From Alphaproteobacteria bacterium AO1-B (GTDB lineage: Bacteria; Pseudomonadota; Alphaproteobacteria; Rhizobiales; Stappiaceae), in the NCBI GenBank assembly GCA_001890945.1, contig MLAX01000001.1, positions 310,001-374,000 of the forward strand: a stretch of 64,000 bases of DNA, given 5' to 3'. How positions within the stretch are numbered: position 1 is the first letter of the stretch; each line of letters opens with the position of its first letter. The translations under genes were made by a program, and so were the position numbers. The notes under the pieces are model-generated. The model was not told the DNA's origin. It did not search any database and worked only from the letters and a program-made list of their open reading frames with translations. Below are positions 38,116 to 46,992 of this stretch, piece after piece.

Positions 38116-38544
38116 ATGTCGCGCATGTCAGCGTTTTCCAGCCCGTTTATGCTCGGGTTTGATGATATCGAGCGTGTGCTTGATCGTGTGTCTAAGGCCG
38201 CAAATGACGGCTATCCGCCCTACAACATTGAACGGTTGCCGAAAACCGACAGTCAGGGCGATGTAATTAGAATTACGTTGGCTGTGGCCGGGTTTACCCG
38301 TGATCAGCTTGATGTCTCGGTGGAAGAAAGCCAGCTCGTTATCCGTGGCCGGCAGATTGACGATAAGACCCGTCAGTATCTCCATCGCGGTATCGCCGCC
38401 CGGCAGTTTCAACGGGCGTTTGTTCTCGCCGAGGGGATCGAAATCCTCGGTGCGGACTTGAAAGATGGATTGCTTTCCATTGACTTGGCACGACCGGAAC
38501 CGGAACGTGTCATAAGAAAAATAGAAATCTCCAGCGGTGAATGA
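38116..38544 (+). CDS. small heat-shock protein, Hsp20/IbpA family
   Basis: A 142-residue alpha-crystallin protein. The N-terminus SSPFMLGFDDIERVLDRVSKA and YPPYNIERL are typical of rhizobial Hsp20. The crystallin domain contains VAGFTRDQLDVSVEESQLVIRGRQ and ends GADLKDGLLSIDLARPEPERVIRKIEI (the A-x-x-x-G-L motif with the terminal IEI). It holds unfolded proteins for the DnaK system. ATG at 38116 has AAGGA eight bases upstream. A second ATG lies three codons later. It is followed at 33 bases by a DUF1150 gene, its usual partner. Confidence 0.93.
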   Translation: MSRMSAFSSPFMLGFDDIERVLDRVSKAANDGYPPYNIERLPKTDSQGDVIRITLAVAGFTRDQLDVSVEESQLVIRGRQIDDKTRQYLHRGIAARQFQRAFVLAEGIEILGADLKDGLLSIDLARPEPERVIRKIEISSGE

Positions 38545-38577
38545 CCCTCGCTGCATAACCAAAATGGAGAAACACTG

Positions 38578-38862
38578 ATGCACAACACGAATTCACCCTT
38601 CTGGGCTGACGACAACGACATCGCCGAAGTCATGACGGTCGACGAACTGAGCGAACTTGGTACGGGCGATGTGGCTTATATCAAGCCGGTGAAAGCCGGT
38701 GACTTGAAAGAAATGTTCCCGGACGTTCCGCCGCTAGAGGATGATTTGACGCTCTATGCGCTCCTCAATGCGGACGGAACGCCGATCCTCTTGGCGGACA
38801 GCCGCGCTGCGGCACTTGCCAACGCCTTTGAGCAGGAACTCGAAATGGTCTCGCTGAACTGA
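38578..38862 (+). CDS. DUF1150 family protein
   Basis: A 94-residue acidic protein with the DUF1150 pattern VDELSELGTGDVAYIKPVKAGDL and LYALLNADGTPILLADSRAAALANAFEQELEMVSLN. The function is unknown. In alphaproteobacteria it regularly follows an Hsp20 gene, and here it shares the heat-shock promoter and ends in a strong terminator. The association suggests a stress role, which is inference. Confidence 0.9.
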   Translation: MHNTNSPFWADDNDIAEVMTVDELSELGTGDVAYIKPVKAGDLKEMFPDVPPLEDDLTLYALLNADGTPILLADSRAAALANAFEQELEMVSLN

Positions 38863-38891
38863 GACCTGTTGGACGTCACGTCCTGATCAAG

Positions 38892-38922
38892 AAAAACCCG
38901 GGAGCTTGCTTCCGGGTTTTTC
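38892..38922 (+). terminator. terminator of the hsp20-DUF1150 unit
   Basis: AAAACCCGG and CCGGGTTTT flank GAGCTTGCTT, followed by TCTTG. The A/T symmetry may also stop the convergent opgC-like transcript. Confidence 0.85.
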
Positions 38923-38925
38923 TTG

Positions 38926-40212
38926 TCAGTTAAGCACCTTGTCCGCATCCTTCGCTGCATGAGATCCGTCACCGGCTACAGGAGGCTTATTTGGTTGGCG
39001 CGTGAACTCCGGCTGGAGTGTCGCCTTTCCCGGAGGTTTGCGCCAGGGCTCGCTCTTGTACCAGGACACGACATAGGCGACGGCTATGAGGGCGGCGAAC
39101 CCAAGAAGATTGGAAAGGATCTGCGGGATCCATTCGCCCCGGCCCCAGACCATATCGCGCAGGATCGCAGCCGCTTGAGCGACAACGAGGCTAGCCATAA
39201 ACACCGCAAGAGACTGCTGGCCGACTTTTTGGACGACCCGCACAAATCCGCCCCAAAGCTTGCCGTGGCCCAAAAGGTATTTGCCATGTTCGCCGGCCGC
39301 CGCCCAGGCAAGATAGGCAAGTGCCAGGAAATGGATATACCGCAGCACGCCGAACTCAGTCTTGATCCAGAGCGGCTTGATAAATTCACGGACTTCCCGC
39401 GCCCACACCCAGTTAAAGTGCGCTTCGCCATAGACGCGGAAATACGCGAAGGGCACCGTTGCCAGTACGATCACCGTGCAGAGGATCAGCAGCTTTGCAT
39501 TCACTGGAGGGGCCGGTATCCAGCCGCGCATGAACGCAAATCCGGTGAAGAACAGAAGTTGCCAGGCAAATGGGTTGAAGAACCATTCCCGATCAGACCA
39601 GGGTTCCGCCGGCAGGCTCAAGAGGTCGAACTGCGACGCCAGCCAAAGACTGATCGAAACTGCAAATGCGGCCTTCACCGAAATCCGCGATGCCAGCATG
39701 ATCACCGGGATGAGCGCCAGGATCACGATATACATGGGCAGGATATCGAAGTAGTTCGGCACCCACGTGAGTGTCATAATGCCGGGCAATGCGACGGCTG
39801 TGTTGTTAAACAGATGCCACAGGTTCAAGGAAACAACATAGTCCTGGGTGAGGTCGCAGCAGCTCTGTAAATAGCCGCTTTCGTGCACCATCACCAAGCC
39901 AACCGCAATTACCAGCAGCTGACCAATATGCGCCCAGTAGACTTGCCACATCCTGTGCAGAATGCGGGCAGCGCCGATCCCCAAGCCGTGCAGATCGAAG
40001 ATCTTGCCGAACGCGAGAGCCGATGCCATCCCGGAGCAGAATACGAACATTTCGGTCGCATCGGAAAAACCGAATCTCGCCGGAATCCACAGCGTCCACC
40101 AGTTCCAGGGAACATGGGCGATATAGATGATGAACATCCCGATCCCGCGGAAAAAGTCGAGCCGCGGGTCACGGGGGCGTTTGGTATGAGGCTGGGAAGT
40201 CACGTTTGTCAC
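38926..40212 (-). CDS. OpgC-domain membrane acyltransferase
   Basis: A 428-residue protein with about ten membrane helices. The N-terminal PRDPRLDFFRGIGMFIIYIAHVPWNWW is the OpgC opening (R-x-D-x-R-G then the membrane H). ATEMFVFCSGMASALAFGKIF and PFAWQLLFFTGFAF follow. OpgC proteins succinylate periplasmic glucans or related polymers from the membrane. Which polymer is modified here is unknown and no opgGH genes are present in this window. The start is a GTG at 40212 with a poor ribosome site, so the true start may be a few codons later. The C-terminus is Pro/Lys-rich and hydrophilic. Confidence 0.86.
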   Translation of the reverse strand: MTNVTSQPHTKRPRDPRLDFFRGIGMFIIYIAHVPWNWWTLWIPARFGFSDATEMFVFCSGMASALAFGKIFDLHGLGIGAARILHRMWQVYWAHIGQLLVIAVGLVMVHESGYLQSCCDLTQDYVVSLNLWHLFNNTAVALPGIMTLTWVPNYFDILPMYIVILALIPVIMLASRISVKAAFAVSISLWLASQFDLLSLPAEPWSDREWFFNPFAWQLLFFTGFAFMRGWIPAPPVNAKLLILCTVIVLATVPFAYFRVYGEAHFNWVWAREVREFIKPLWIKTEFGVLRYIHFLALAYLAWAAAGEHGKYLLGHGKLWGGFVRVVQKVGQQSLAVFMASLVVAQAAAILRDMVWGRGEWIPQILSNLLGFAALIAVAYVVSWYKSEPWRKPPGKATLQPEFTRQPNKPPVAGDGSHAAKDADKVLN

Positions 40213-40257
40213 ATGGCAAGTGTAAATGAAAACGTCCGCCGGATCACCGGCGAACCG

Positions 40258-41643
40258 TCAGTAGCTGTTCGTTGCACGCAGGCTGTCCGCCTGCATCACC
40301 TTTTCTGCGCGCCGCATTTTCTGGCAAGTTTCAAGGCGTTGTTCAGCGAACCGGTCGAGCGCGCCGCGTTTGCGGGACCGGTCCTTGATAAGGGTCTCAG
40401 CTTCTACAGACAATCCGGCACGCAAAGCGGCATCAATGGTGATCCGCTCAAAAACATCGCGCTGGGCGTGCGACCCGCCAATCCGGGGCATGTTGCTTCT
40501 GGCGGATGTGAGCAGTGTAAACGCTGAGGCGTAGTTGCCTTTTCGGTATTGTTCCAGGCCGAGCCCTGCGGGTAGACCAGCTTCCGATGACACGTGCCCG
40601 ATGTCGGTTTCCTGGTCAGCGCGCTGCTTGAGACCAGCGATGAGCCGGTCGGCGCCCATGCGGCGGCCCCCGTTCAACAGGGCCATCAAATAATGCAAGT
40701 CCGCAAAAACGTTGCAGCCATCTTCGGCGCGTTTGTCGGAAATCAGCGCCAGCTCATCCCAGCGGCTGCCGATGTCGATCCCCTCCAGCTCAAGGCGCAC
40801 CAGCAGCGAAGCGGCGTTCGAAATGTCGCGATAGTCGTCTGTTTTGTCTTTCCGAATGTCGCGGTCATACAGCATCAAGGCTTTATCGGCCTGACCCTGA
40901 TCGAGATACATGAGCGCCAGATGCCACCAAACGTGATAGCCGAAGTTGTTGCAATGCGCCCAGCCGTCCGGATGGTTTTCAAGCCAGCCGGCGCCCTCTT
41001 CGGTGCGGCCTGTCATGTCATGAACATGCGCGACAGCGTGAAGTCCCCATGCATCGTCGCGGGCGTGTTCGAGACCGAGCCGGCCGGCAGCTTCAGCGAG
41101 CCGGTATTCGCCCGTTTCTTCAAGCGAAAACGCGCGGCATCCAAGAACGTAGCCATATGCAGGATTTTGCGGGTCATAGGCATCAAAAACGCCGTCGATT
41201 GAGGACCGCATCCCCTTGGCATCGCCGAGCACAAACCGGATTGCATGCACGAGTTTCAAGAGCAGCGCATCGCGCGGCGCCTTCGAAAGGGCGGCATCCA
41301 GGAGATCTGCGGATCGGCTCGGGAATCCGTTGAGCCAGGCAGCCAACGCTTCAAGCACCGCGGTTTCGCGCTCGGTCACGGAACTATTTGCAGCAGATGA
41401 TCGGGCAATCGATAGGCATTCCCGCGCAGTATCAACCAATTCCTTACGGCCGAGCAGGAGGCAAAACAGTCCGCGTGTCGCATGGCCGAGAGCAAAATTG
41501 GGCTCTTCGGCCAAGCAGGTTTCCAAATGGGCGGGCGTTGTCTTGCCATGGGCCAGAAACGCCAGAACCGTCTTGTCCCATGCTTCTGCGGCTGCAGGGC
41601 TGGTCAAGGTGAGATCGTATCCAAATTGATCGCTAAGACGCAT
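40258..41643 (-). CDS. TTC38-like tetratricopeptide protein
   Basis: A 461-residue soluble helical protein. Segments such as WGLHAVAHVHDMTGRTEEGAGWLE and NNFGYHVWWHLALMYLDQGQADKALMLYDRDI match the tetratricopeptide repeat protein 38 family, a conserved TPR-like protein of unknown function also found in animals. The ATG at 41643 has CAAAGG upstream and begins MRLSDQFGYDL. Forty-one open codons before it lack a start signal. It lies 45 bases upstream of the opgC-like gene on the same strand, so the two may be co-transcribed. Confidence 0.83.
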   Translation of the reverse strand: MRLSDQFGYDLTLTSPAAAEAWDKTVLAFLAHGKTTPAHLETCLAEEPNFALGHATRGLFCLLLGRKELVDTARECLSIARSSAANSSVTERETAVLEALAAWLNGFPSRSADLLDAALSKAPRDALLLKLVHAIRFVLGDAKGMRSSIDGVFDAYDPQNPAYGYVLGCRAFSLEETGEYRLAEAAGRLGLEHARDDAWGLHAVAHVHDMTGRTEEGAGWLENHPDGWAHCNNFGYHVWWHLALMYLDQGQADKALMLYDRDIRKDKTDDYRDISNAASLLVRLELEGIDIGSRWDELALISDKRAEDGCNVFADLHYLMALLNGGRRMGADRLIAGLKQRADQETDIGHVSSEAGLPAGLGLEQYRKGNYASAFTLLTSARSNMPRIGGSHAQRDVFERITIDAALRAGLSVEAETLIKDRSRKRGALDRFAEQRLETCQKMRRAEKVMQADSLRATNSY

Positions 41644-41886
41644 GCTGAGCCTTTGTTGCTGTTCCGTTGAACGCGCTGACGTTTGCAAGAAAACGTGGCA
41701 GCACTGAGCCTCAACGAGGTTGACCGCTATTGAACCCAAGATCCGCAGCTGTGTCCTGAACTGCAAAACACAAAATGGTGTTGGCGGCGTGTTGCCACGG
41801 CGGGGCTTTCCTTGCGCGTTTTTGGGAGATAGTGAGTGTGTGCTTGGTTTTGACCGAGTGTCCTTAAGTTTGAAGAGATAGCGACT

Positions 41887-43038
41887 ATGGCCGTGTCACT
41901 GAAAAGTCCTCAAATTGCGATTGCAGTCATCGCGTTTGGTATCATCGGGCTGATATCGATCGGCGCACATGCAGCTGCGGGTCCCCGCCAAGGCATGGCT
42001 GTCCTGATTGGCGGGCTTGCCGGCATTTCGCTGTATCATGCGAGCTTCGGGTTTACTGCCGCCTGGCGGCGCATTGTGACGGAGAAACGGGGCGGCGGTC
42101 TGCGGGCGCAGTTCGTCCTCATCCTGCTGACAAGCGCTGTTTCCTTTCCGTTGATCGCATGGGGCGATACCCTTGGATGGCCGGCGGGCGGTTTCGTCTT
42201 TCCGTTCGGCGTCGCTGCCGCCATCGGAGCCTTCATGTTTGGCGCAGGTATGCAGCTTGGTGGTGGCTGTGGGTCGGGGACGCTCTTCACCGCGGGCGGT
42301 GGATCGACGCGTATGATGATCACGTTGGCCGCCTTTATTCTCGGGTCCGTGTTTGCAACCGCGCATCTCCATTTGTGGGGGCAATTGCCAAAATTGCAGC
42401 CGGTTTCGCTGATCCGTGAGTTTGGTCCGCAAGGGGCGTTCTTGCTGACCGCTTTGGTACTCGGGTTTATTGCACTTCTGACCGTCTGGCTGGAGCGGCG
42501 CGCCCACGGCGAGATCGCACCTGCACGCAAAACTGAATCTGTTCTGCAAGGCCCGTGGTCTCCGATGCTCGGTGCGGTGATGCTGGCGGTTGTCGGCATT
42601 GCGACCTTTATTGTGGTTGGCCGGCCATGGGGCATCACGTCGGCCTTTGCCCTTTGGGGCGCAAAGGCATTTCATTTCATCGGGATCCCAGTGGAGACCT
42701 GGCCGTATTGGACTTGGCAGAAAGGCGCGCTTGAAAACAGTGTTCTGAGAGACACGACATCGGTCATGAATTTCGGGATCATTTTCGGGGCGATGGCCGC
42801 GGCCGCGCTGGCTGGAAAATATGCGCCGCTTTGGAAGCTTACCCGCCGTGACGTCTTGACGGCGATCGCCGGCGGTTTGTTGATGGGATATGGGGCCAGG
42901 CTCGCCTATGGCTGCAATATTGGAGCCTATCTTGGCGGGCTGGTATCTGGCTCACTGCACGGTTGGCTTTGGCTGCTGTTCGGATTTATGGGGTCGATGG
43001 TCGGGGTCCGGGTGCGTCTGAAACTTGGGATGGGTTGA
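41887..43038 (+). CDS. YeeE/YedE (TsuA-like) sulfur-compound transporter
   Basis: A 383-residue membrane protein with about nine or ten helices and two related halves. Each carries the family motif with a buried cysteine, FGAGMQLGGGCGSGTLFTAGGG and MGYGARLAYGCNIGAYLGGLVSGSLHGW. In thiosulfate transporter TsuA these cysteines pass thiosulfate through the membrane. An inorganic sulfur substrate is therefore likely, but not proven. No sulfurtransferase is adjacent. A secreted DUF302 protein follows 100 bases later. Confidence 0.9.
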   Translation: MAVSLKSPQIAIAVIAFGIIGLISIGAHAAAGPRQGMAVLIGGLAGISLYHASFGFTAAWRRIVTEKRGGGLRAQFVLILLTSAVSFPLIAWGDTLGWPAGGFVFPFGVAAAIGAFMFGAGMQLGGGCGSGTLFTAGGGSTRMMITLAAFILGSVFATAHLHLWGQLPKLQPVSLIREFGPQGAFLLTALVLGFIALLTVWLERRAHGEIAPARKTESVLQGPWSPMLGAVMLAVVGIATFIVVGRPWGITSAFALWGAKAFHFIGIPVETWPYWTWQKGALENSVLRDTTSVMNFGIIFGAMAAAALAGKYAPLWKLTRRDVLTAIAGGLLMGYGARLAYGCNIGAYLGGLVSGSLHGWLWLLFGFMGSMVGVRVRLKLGMG

Positions 43039-43138
43039 TAGTCGGACCGTAAGCCCCACACCCGATTGTGAGACGTGTGTGAAAGAGCCACTGGTTATTG
43101 TGCGCGCCACTCGATGTTTTCCAGTGGAGGATTAGCCT

Positions 43139-43618
43139 TTGCGTTTTGTGTTTCCAATCCTGCTGACGGTTTTCTTAGGGCTTGGTCCCGCTCAAGCTGA
43201 CAGCATTGCTCCTCTAGATGGGTGGCAGGTGCGAACGACATCCCAGTCCTACCAAGAGCTGGTTGACGGCCTCAAAGCAGCAGTAATAGAGGCCGACATG
43301 CTGCTCGTCACACAGGCAAGCGCCTCGGCCGGTGCGAAGGGTAGGGGGCTGACAATCCCGGGCAATCGTGTTCTCGGCGTTTATCGGAACGACTATGCGG
43401 TACGAATGTTGGAGGCGTCCGTCGCTGCCGGCATTGAGGCCCCAATCCGGTTTTATGTGACCGAGAATTCGGACAAGACAGCAACCCTATCCTGGAAAAC
43501 GCCGAGTTTTGTCTTCGCGCCATACATGGATGAGGGCGGCGAAAAACTGGCTGGCTTAGCAGCAGAGCTTGATGGCGTCTTCCAAAGCATTGCTGACGCG
43601 GCTGTTGCTCCTCAGTAA
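43139..43618 (+). CDS. exported DUF302-domain protein
   Basis: A 159-residue protein with a signal peptide (RFVFPILLTVFLGLGPAQA) and a DUF302 domain: SYQELVDGLKAAVIEADMLLVTQASAS and NRVLGVYRNDYAVRMLEASVAAGIEAPIRFYVTEN. The start is TTG with AGTGGAGG nine to sixteen bases upstream. DUF302 proteins often occur beside sulfur or heavy-metal transporters. The YeeE gene upstream fits that, but any joint function is inference. Confidence 0.85.
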   Translation: MRFVFPILLTVFLGLGPAQADSIAPLDGWQVRTTSQSYQELVDGLKAAVIEADMLLVTQASASAGAKGRGLTIPGNRVLGVYRNDYAVRMLEASVAAGIEAPIRFYVTENSDKTATLSWKTPSFVFAPYMDEGGEKLAGLAAELDGVFQSIADAAVAPQ

Positions 43619-43715
43619 CGGTCTGTGGATTTGCGTGTTTGGAAGGCATGCATGACCAGTTTTTGTGCTTGTCATACTGCTGATTCTCAAGAACAATCTC
43701 CTTGTCTTCAACGTT

Positions 43716-43727
43716 AGAAAGGAGGTG
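43716..43727 (+). promoter_or_regulatory. exceptionally long Shine-Dalgarno sequence
   Basis: AGAAAGGAGGTG is a 12-base perfect complement of the usual 3' tail of 16S rRNA (CACCUCCUUUCU), with GGAGG seven bases before the ATG at 43733. Confidence 0.8.
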
Positions 43728-43732
43728 TGCCC

Positions 43733-43828
43733 ATGTCTAGTGAGTATCGGAATTTGGCCCTTGTATCTGGGCGGGATGGAACGGTGCTGGAGCAGCCTCT
43801 GGTATCGAACGGTTTCGCCGGGATGTAA
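43733..43828 (+). CDS. 31-residue small protein behind a perfect ribosome-binding site
   Basis: ATG to TAA encodes 31 residues, beginning MSSEYRNLALVSGRDGT and ending GFAGM. It is hydrophilic with no membrane segment or signal. Support comes from the 12-base ribosome site ideally spaced from ATG and a strong terminator 30 bases after the stop, so the transcript appears to carry this frame alone. I do not recognise a family. It could be a true small protein or a translated leader or dual-function sRNA. Confidence 0.62.
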   Translation: MSSEYRNLALVSGRDGTVLEQPLVSNGFAGM

Positions 43829-43857
43829 TCCGGAACAAAGGTCAAACGATCTCATGG

Positions 43858-43884
43858 GAGGGCCGCTCAGCGGCCCTCTTTTGA
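43858..43884 (+). terminator. terminator after the 31-residue gene
   Basis: GAGGGCCGC and GCGGCCCTC form a perfect nine-pair stem with TCA loop, followed by TTTTGATT. Confidence 0.9.
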
Positions 43885-43896
43885 TTGCCGGAGGGA

Positions 43897-44658
43897 TCAA
43901 ATCAAGCCAACCGCCTTGCGCACATCTTCATCGCGCAAAGAGCAGTCGATACCGCGATAGGTATCTCCCGCCGGAGTACAGAGCCAGCAGATCGTTTCGC
44001 CGACCCATTCGGCAGGGATGTGCACGGACGGATCAAGCTGGCTGACCGGATTGATCCCTGATGCCTTGATATCGACCTGCATTTGTGTGGCAACGGTCCC
44101 TGGGCTCAGGCCCACCACGCGGACACCCTTTTCGCCAAATTCCTTGTCGCTGCATCGGGTCAGGGAGAGTGCGGCGGCCTTGGACGAGCAGTACTGACTC
44201 CAGCCCTCCAATGCGCTGACCGCGGCACCGGAACTGATGTTGACGATTGTGCCGGAACCTTTTGCGAGCATATGCGGCGCGACAGCGCGAATGCCGTGAT
44301 AGACGCCTTTCACATTGATATCGATCACCTGACCCCAGGCCTCCGGATCAGAGCGTTCGATACGGCTGATTGGCTCAATAACACCAGCATTGTTCACCAG
44401 AATATCGATCCCACCGAACGTGTCGATCGCGGTTTGAACGGCTTTTTCAACTTCAGCGTAGTTCGCAACGTCGCAGGTTACTGCAATCGCCTCACCGCCA
44501 TCGGAGCAGATATCTTCCGCGATTTTTGTAATGTTACCGCTGGACCGCGCTGCAAGAACAACCTTGGTACCGTATTTTGCAAGGCTGCGGGCACCGGCCT
44601 CACCAATCCCGCGGCTCGCGCCGGTTACAAGGGCAACTTTGCCTTTCAGATCGAACAT
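43897..44658 (-). CDS. short-chain dehydrogenase/reductase
   Basis: A 253-residue classical SDR. TGASRGIG (12-19) is the cofactor loop, NNAG (near 89-92) stabilises the sheet, and the catalytic set is Ser in NISSGAAV, Tyr and Lys in YCSSKAA. The loop GASRGIGEAGARSL and AARSS in the second strand favour NADP(H). The substrate is unknown. It stands alone, convergent with the 31-residue gene. Confidence 0.92.
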   Translation of the reverse strand: MFDLKGKVALVTGASRGIGEAGARSLAKYGTKVVLAARSSGNITKIAEDICSDGGEAIAVTCDVANYAEVEKAVQTAIDTFGGIDILVNNAGVIEPISRIERSDPEAWGQVIDINVKGVYHGIRAVAPHMLAKGSGTIVNISSGAAVSALEGWSQYCSSKAAALSLTRCSDKEFGEKGVRVVGLSPGTVATQMQVDIKASGINPVSQLDPSVHIPAEWVGETICWLCTPAGDTYRGIDCSLRDEDVRKAVGLI

Positions 44659-44876
44659 TCAAGAACCTCATTTTTTATCGCCGATACCGGCAGGTTTTGT
44701 TGAAGCAGACCCTACTGCGCGGCGCGCGCGGAATAAACCGTCTCGCATCATGGATGCCGTGCAAAATCTTCATCAATTGGAAAAATCCAATGTTAAACCA
44801 GTCACTCAATTGACATTTCATCTGCGCTCTTGTCGGGTGAAAATATGTTTTTGGAATAGGTTGGCGGGCTGAACGA

Positions 44877-45659
44877 ATGGCAGAAAAATCGGATCTGCAA
44901 TCGCGATTGCGTCAACTGTATTTTGGCCATTCCAACAGCGCGCGGATCTTTCGCTATGTGCTGTTGGCCTTCGATCTCATCACAATTGCGTATTTCATTG
45001 TGTCTGCGATCGCCGATCCGGACCGGCATCATCACGAAGTGGATTACGCTATCGCGGTGGTCCTTGCCCTGGACTTCGTTGCCCGACTCATTGCGGCGGG
45101 CTCCCGCTGGCGATACTTGGCAAGCTTTACGTCCCTGGCCGATGTCGTGGTGGTGATCTCGTTGATCATTCCGGCATTTTTTGAGAATTTCGCCTTTTTG
45201 AGAGTCATCCGCATGTTGCGTTTGCTGCGGTCCTACCACCTCTTGAAGGAGCTGCGCGACACGTCAAAATGGTTTCGCCGCAATGAGGAAATCCTCCAGT
45301 CGACAGTCAATTTGTTTGTTTTCATTTTCGTGATCACAGCGATCGTTTTTGTGCTGGAACATGATCGGAACGAGAACATCAACAACTATCTGGATGCGCT
45401 CTACTTCACCGTCACAACGCTCACGACAACCGGGTTCGGCGACATCACCATGACGGATACGGTCGGAAGGTTGTTGACAGTCCTGATCATGATCTTTGGA
45501 GTCGCCCTGTTTTTGCGGCTTGTCCAAACCATATTCCGTCCTGCAAAGGTCAATCTACCGTGTCCCGATTGCGGCTTGAGCCGCCATGACCCGGACGCCG
45601 TGCATTGCAAGCATTGCGGACGGATGCTCAACATCCCGACGGAAGGAACCTGGGACTAG
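44877..45659 (+). CDS. voltage-gated-type potassium channel with C-terminal zinc ribbon
   Basis: A 260-residue six-helix channel subunit. S4 has arginines every third residue (R109, R112, R115, R118 in LRVIRMLRLLRS). The pore loop YFTVTTLTTTGFGDI (176-190) holds the K+ selectivity filter TTGFGD. The C-terminus is a four-cysteine zinc ribbon (C229, C232, C244, C247: CPDCG and CKHCG), unusual for a Kv-like channel and perhaps regulatory. The stop TAG lies within the CTAG at the left edge of the inverted-repeat element. Confidence 0.88.
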   Translation: MAEKSDLQSRLRQLYFGHSNSARIFRYVLLAFDLITIAYFIVSAIADPDRHHHEVDYAIAVVLALDFVARLIAAGSRWRYLASFTSLADVVVVISLIIPAFFENFAFLRVIRMLRLLRSYHLLKELRDTSKWFRRNEEILQSTVNLFVFIFVITAIVFVLEHDRNENINNYLDALYFTVTTLTTTGFGDITMTDTVGRLLTVLIMIFGVALFLRLVQTIFRPAKVNLPCPDCGLSRHDPDAVHCKHCGRMLNIPTEGTWD

Positions 45660-45927
45660 GCCGTGTGGACGAATTGGAGATGCATTTCGCCGGGATTTGC
45701 ATCGTTCAAGATCAAGTAAATCCGGTGAAGGTGATGCTTGCGCATCATCAAGACGGATTTGCGCTGGAATTGAGCAATGCAAATACGGCCCAAAGGGTTA
45801 GACAAGTGCCGACGATCTGGCACCGCCGGTCCCTTGACCGTATATCGATACGCTCTGCAGGACCGTCGCCGCCATACCTTGGCACTTGTCTCACGAAATA
45901 CGTCTCCAATTCGTCCACACGGCCTAG
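45656..45927. mobile_element. MITE-like inverted-repeat element (264 bp) with CTAG flanks
   Basis: The left end, GGCCGTGTGGACGAATTGGAGA from 45660, is mirrored exactly at the right end up to 45923, with a few mismatches in the next twelve bases (about 34 bp of terminal inverted repeat). Both ends are flanked by CTAG, consistent with a 4-bp target duplication as seen for some IS5-family elements. An inner inverted pair AGACAAGTGCC / GGCACTTGTCT is also present. No transposase is encoded, so it would need to be moved in trans. Confidence 0.75.
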
Positions 45928-46028
45928 GTCTCCGCAATCGCGCGCTTGTGATCCATCAGGTGCTGGAAATCTGCGCGCGTTTGGTCACTCTCCAATTGGC
46001 AACAACCAATACCGCCGGGAGCGCATGC

Positions 46029-46862
46029 ATGACACAAAAACGAAACTGGGTTCTCAGCCTTGCAGTCGCCGCAGCGATGAGCTCACCTGCTTTCGCCTCA
46101 GAGACGAGCTGCGGCGGCGAAACACCCTGCACGTTGAGTGATGGTGCCTATTACGTCCATATGCCGGAAAAACGCGACCCGTCGAAACCACTCGGAGCGA
46201 TCCTTTATCTTCACGGGCATCGCGGCAAAGCAGTCAATGCGCTGAAAAACGAGAGCTTTAAGCGGATGGCAGATGACTTGGGCGTTGCTTTCGTCGCTGT
46301 TCAAGGCGTGAACGGAACCTGGTCTTTTCCGACAGCTCCGAGAAATCTCCGGGATGAATCGGTGTTTTTCGACAGCGTCCTTCACGATCTGTCGAAGCGT
46401 TTTGGAGTTGATCGGAAGCGCACCATGCTCACCGGCTTTTCCTCCGGCGGTTTCATGACCTGGTATTTGGCCTGCGAACAATCGGAGCGATTTTCAGGCT
46501 ATGCGCCAATTGCTGGCGCCTTCTGGGAGCCGCTTCCGAAAGACTGCCCAACAGATCCCCCGTACCTGTTTCATGTCCATGGCACCACCGACACTGTTGT
46601 TCCCCTGGAAGGGCGTTGGCTCGGCGGCGGGCAATGGAAACAGGGGGATGTTTTTGAAAGTTTCGATATCTGGCGCAAACAGACTGGCCTATCCGAGACC
46701 GCACCGGAGACCCTGACAGACGGAACCTTGTCTTGCGAAAGATGGAAGCCAGTCACCGGACTGCTGGAGTTGTGTCTTCATGATGGCGGCCACAGTGTGC
46801 GTGCGGAGTGGATCGAGCGTGCCTGGTCGCTCTTGTCCGAAATGCGCGGATGGGAAAGCTGA
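46029..46862 (+). CDS. secreted PHB-depolymerase-like esterase
   Basis: A 277-residue alpha/beta-hydrolase with a signal peptide ending near AFA-SE (24). It carries the oxyanion segment LYLHGHRG, the nucleophile elbow GFSSGG (Ser138), the acid segment FHVHGTTDTVVPLEGR and the terminal HDGGHS (catalytic His). It belongs with the LpqC/PHB-depolymerase esterase family. The natural ester is unknown. ATG at 46029 has GGGAG upstream. The frame is open into the inverted-repeat element, but that part is non-coding. Confidence 0.85.
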   Translation: MTQKRNWVLSLAVAAAMSSPAFASETSCGGETPCTLSDGAYYVHMPEKRDPSKPLGAILYLHGHRGKAVNALKNESFKRMADDLGVAFVAVQGVNGTWSFPTAPRNLRDESVFFDSVLHDLSKRFGVDRKRTMLTGFSSGGFMTWYLACEQSERFSGYAPIAGAFWEPLPKDCPTDPPYLFHVHGTTDTVVPLEGRWLGGGQWKQGDVFESFDIWRKQTGLSETAPETLTDGTLSCERWKPVTGLLELCLHDGGHSVRAEWIERAWSLLSEMRGWES

Positions 46863-46992
46863 GGTGAGCTGATCGCATCACTTGGCGGTGACGGGAAATT
46901 GAGACAAAGCGGTCTGATGACAAGACCACCGGAGTTGACGGCGGCCTGCCTCTCATGCCCTTTTCGCGGGAGTATCAGCAACAGGGTGATCC

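Noticed and set aside
38923..39870. 315-codon plus-strand frame opposite the OpgC-like gene
   Set aside because: Charged, low-complexity translation typical of an antisense shadow. The opposite strand gives a coherent ten-helix membrane protein.
45777..46028. Upstream extension of the esterase gene into the inverted-repeat element
   Set aside because: The signal peptide and ribosome site define the start at 46029. The extension is element sequence.
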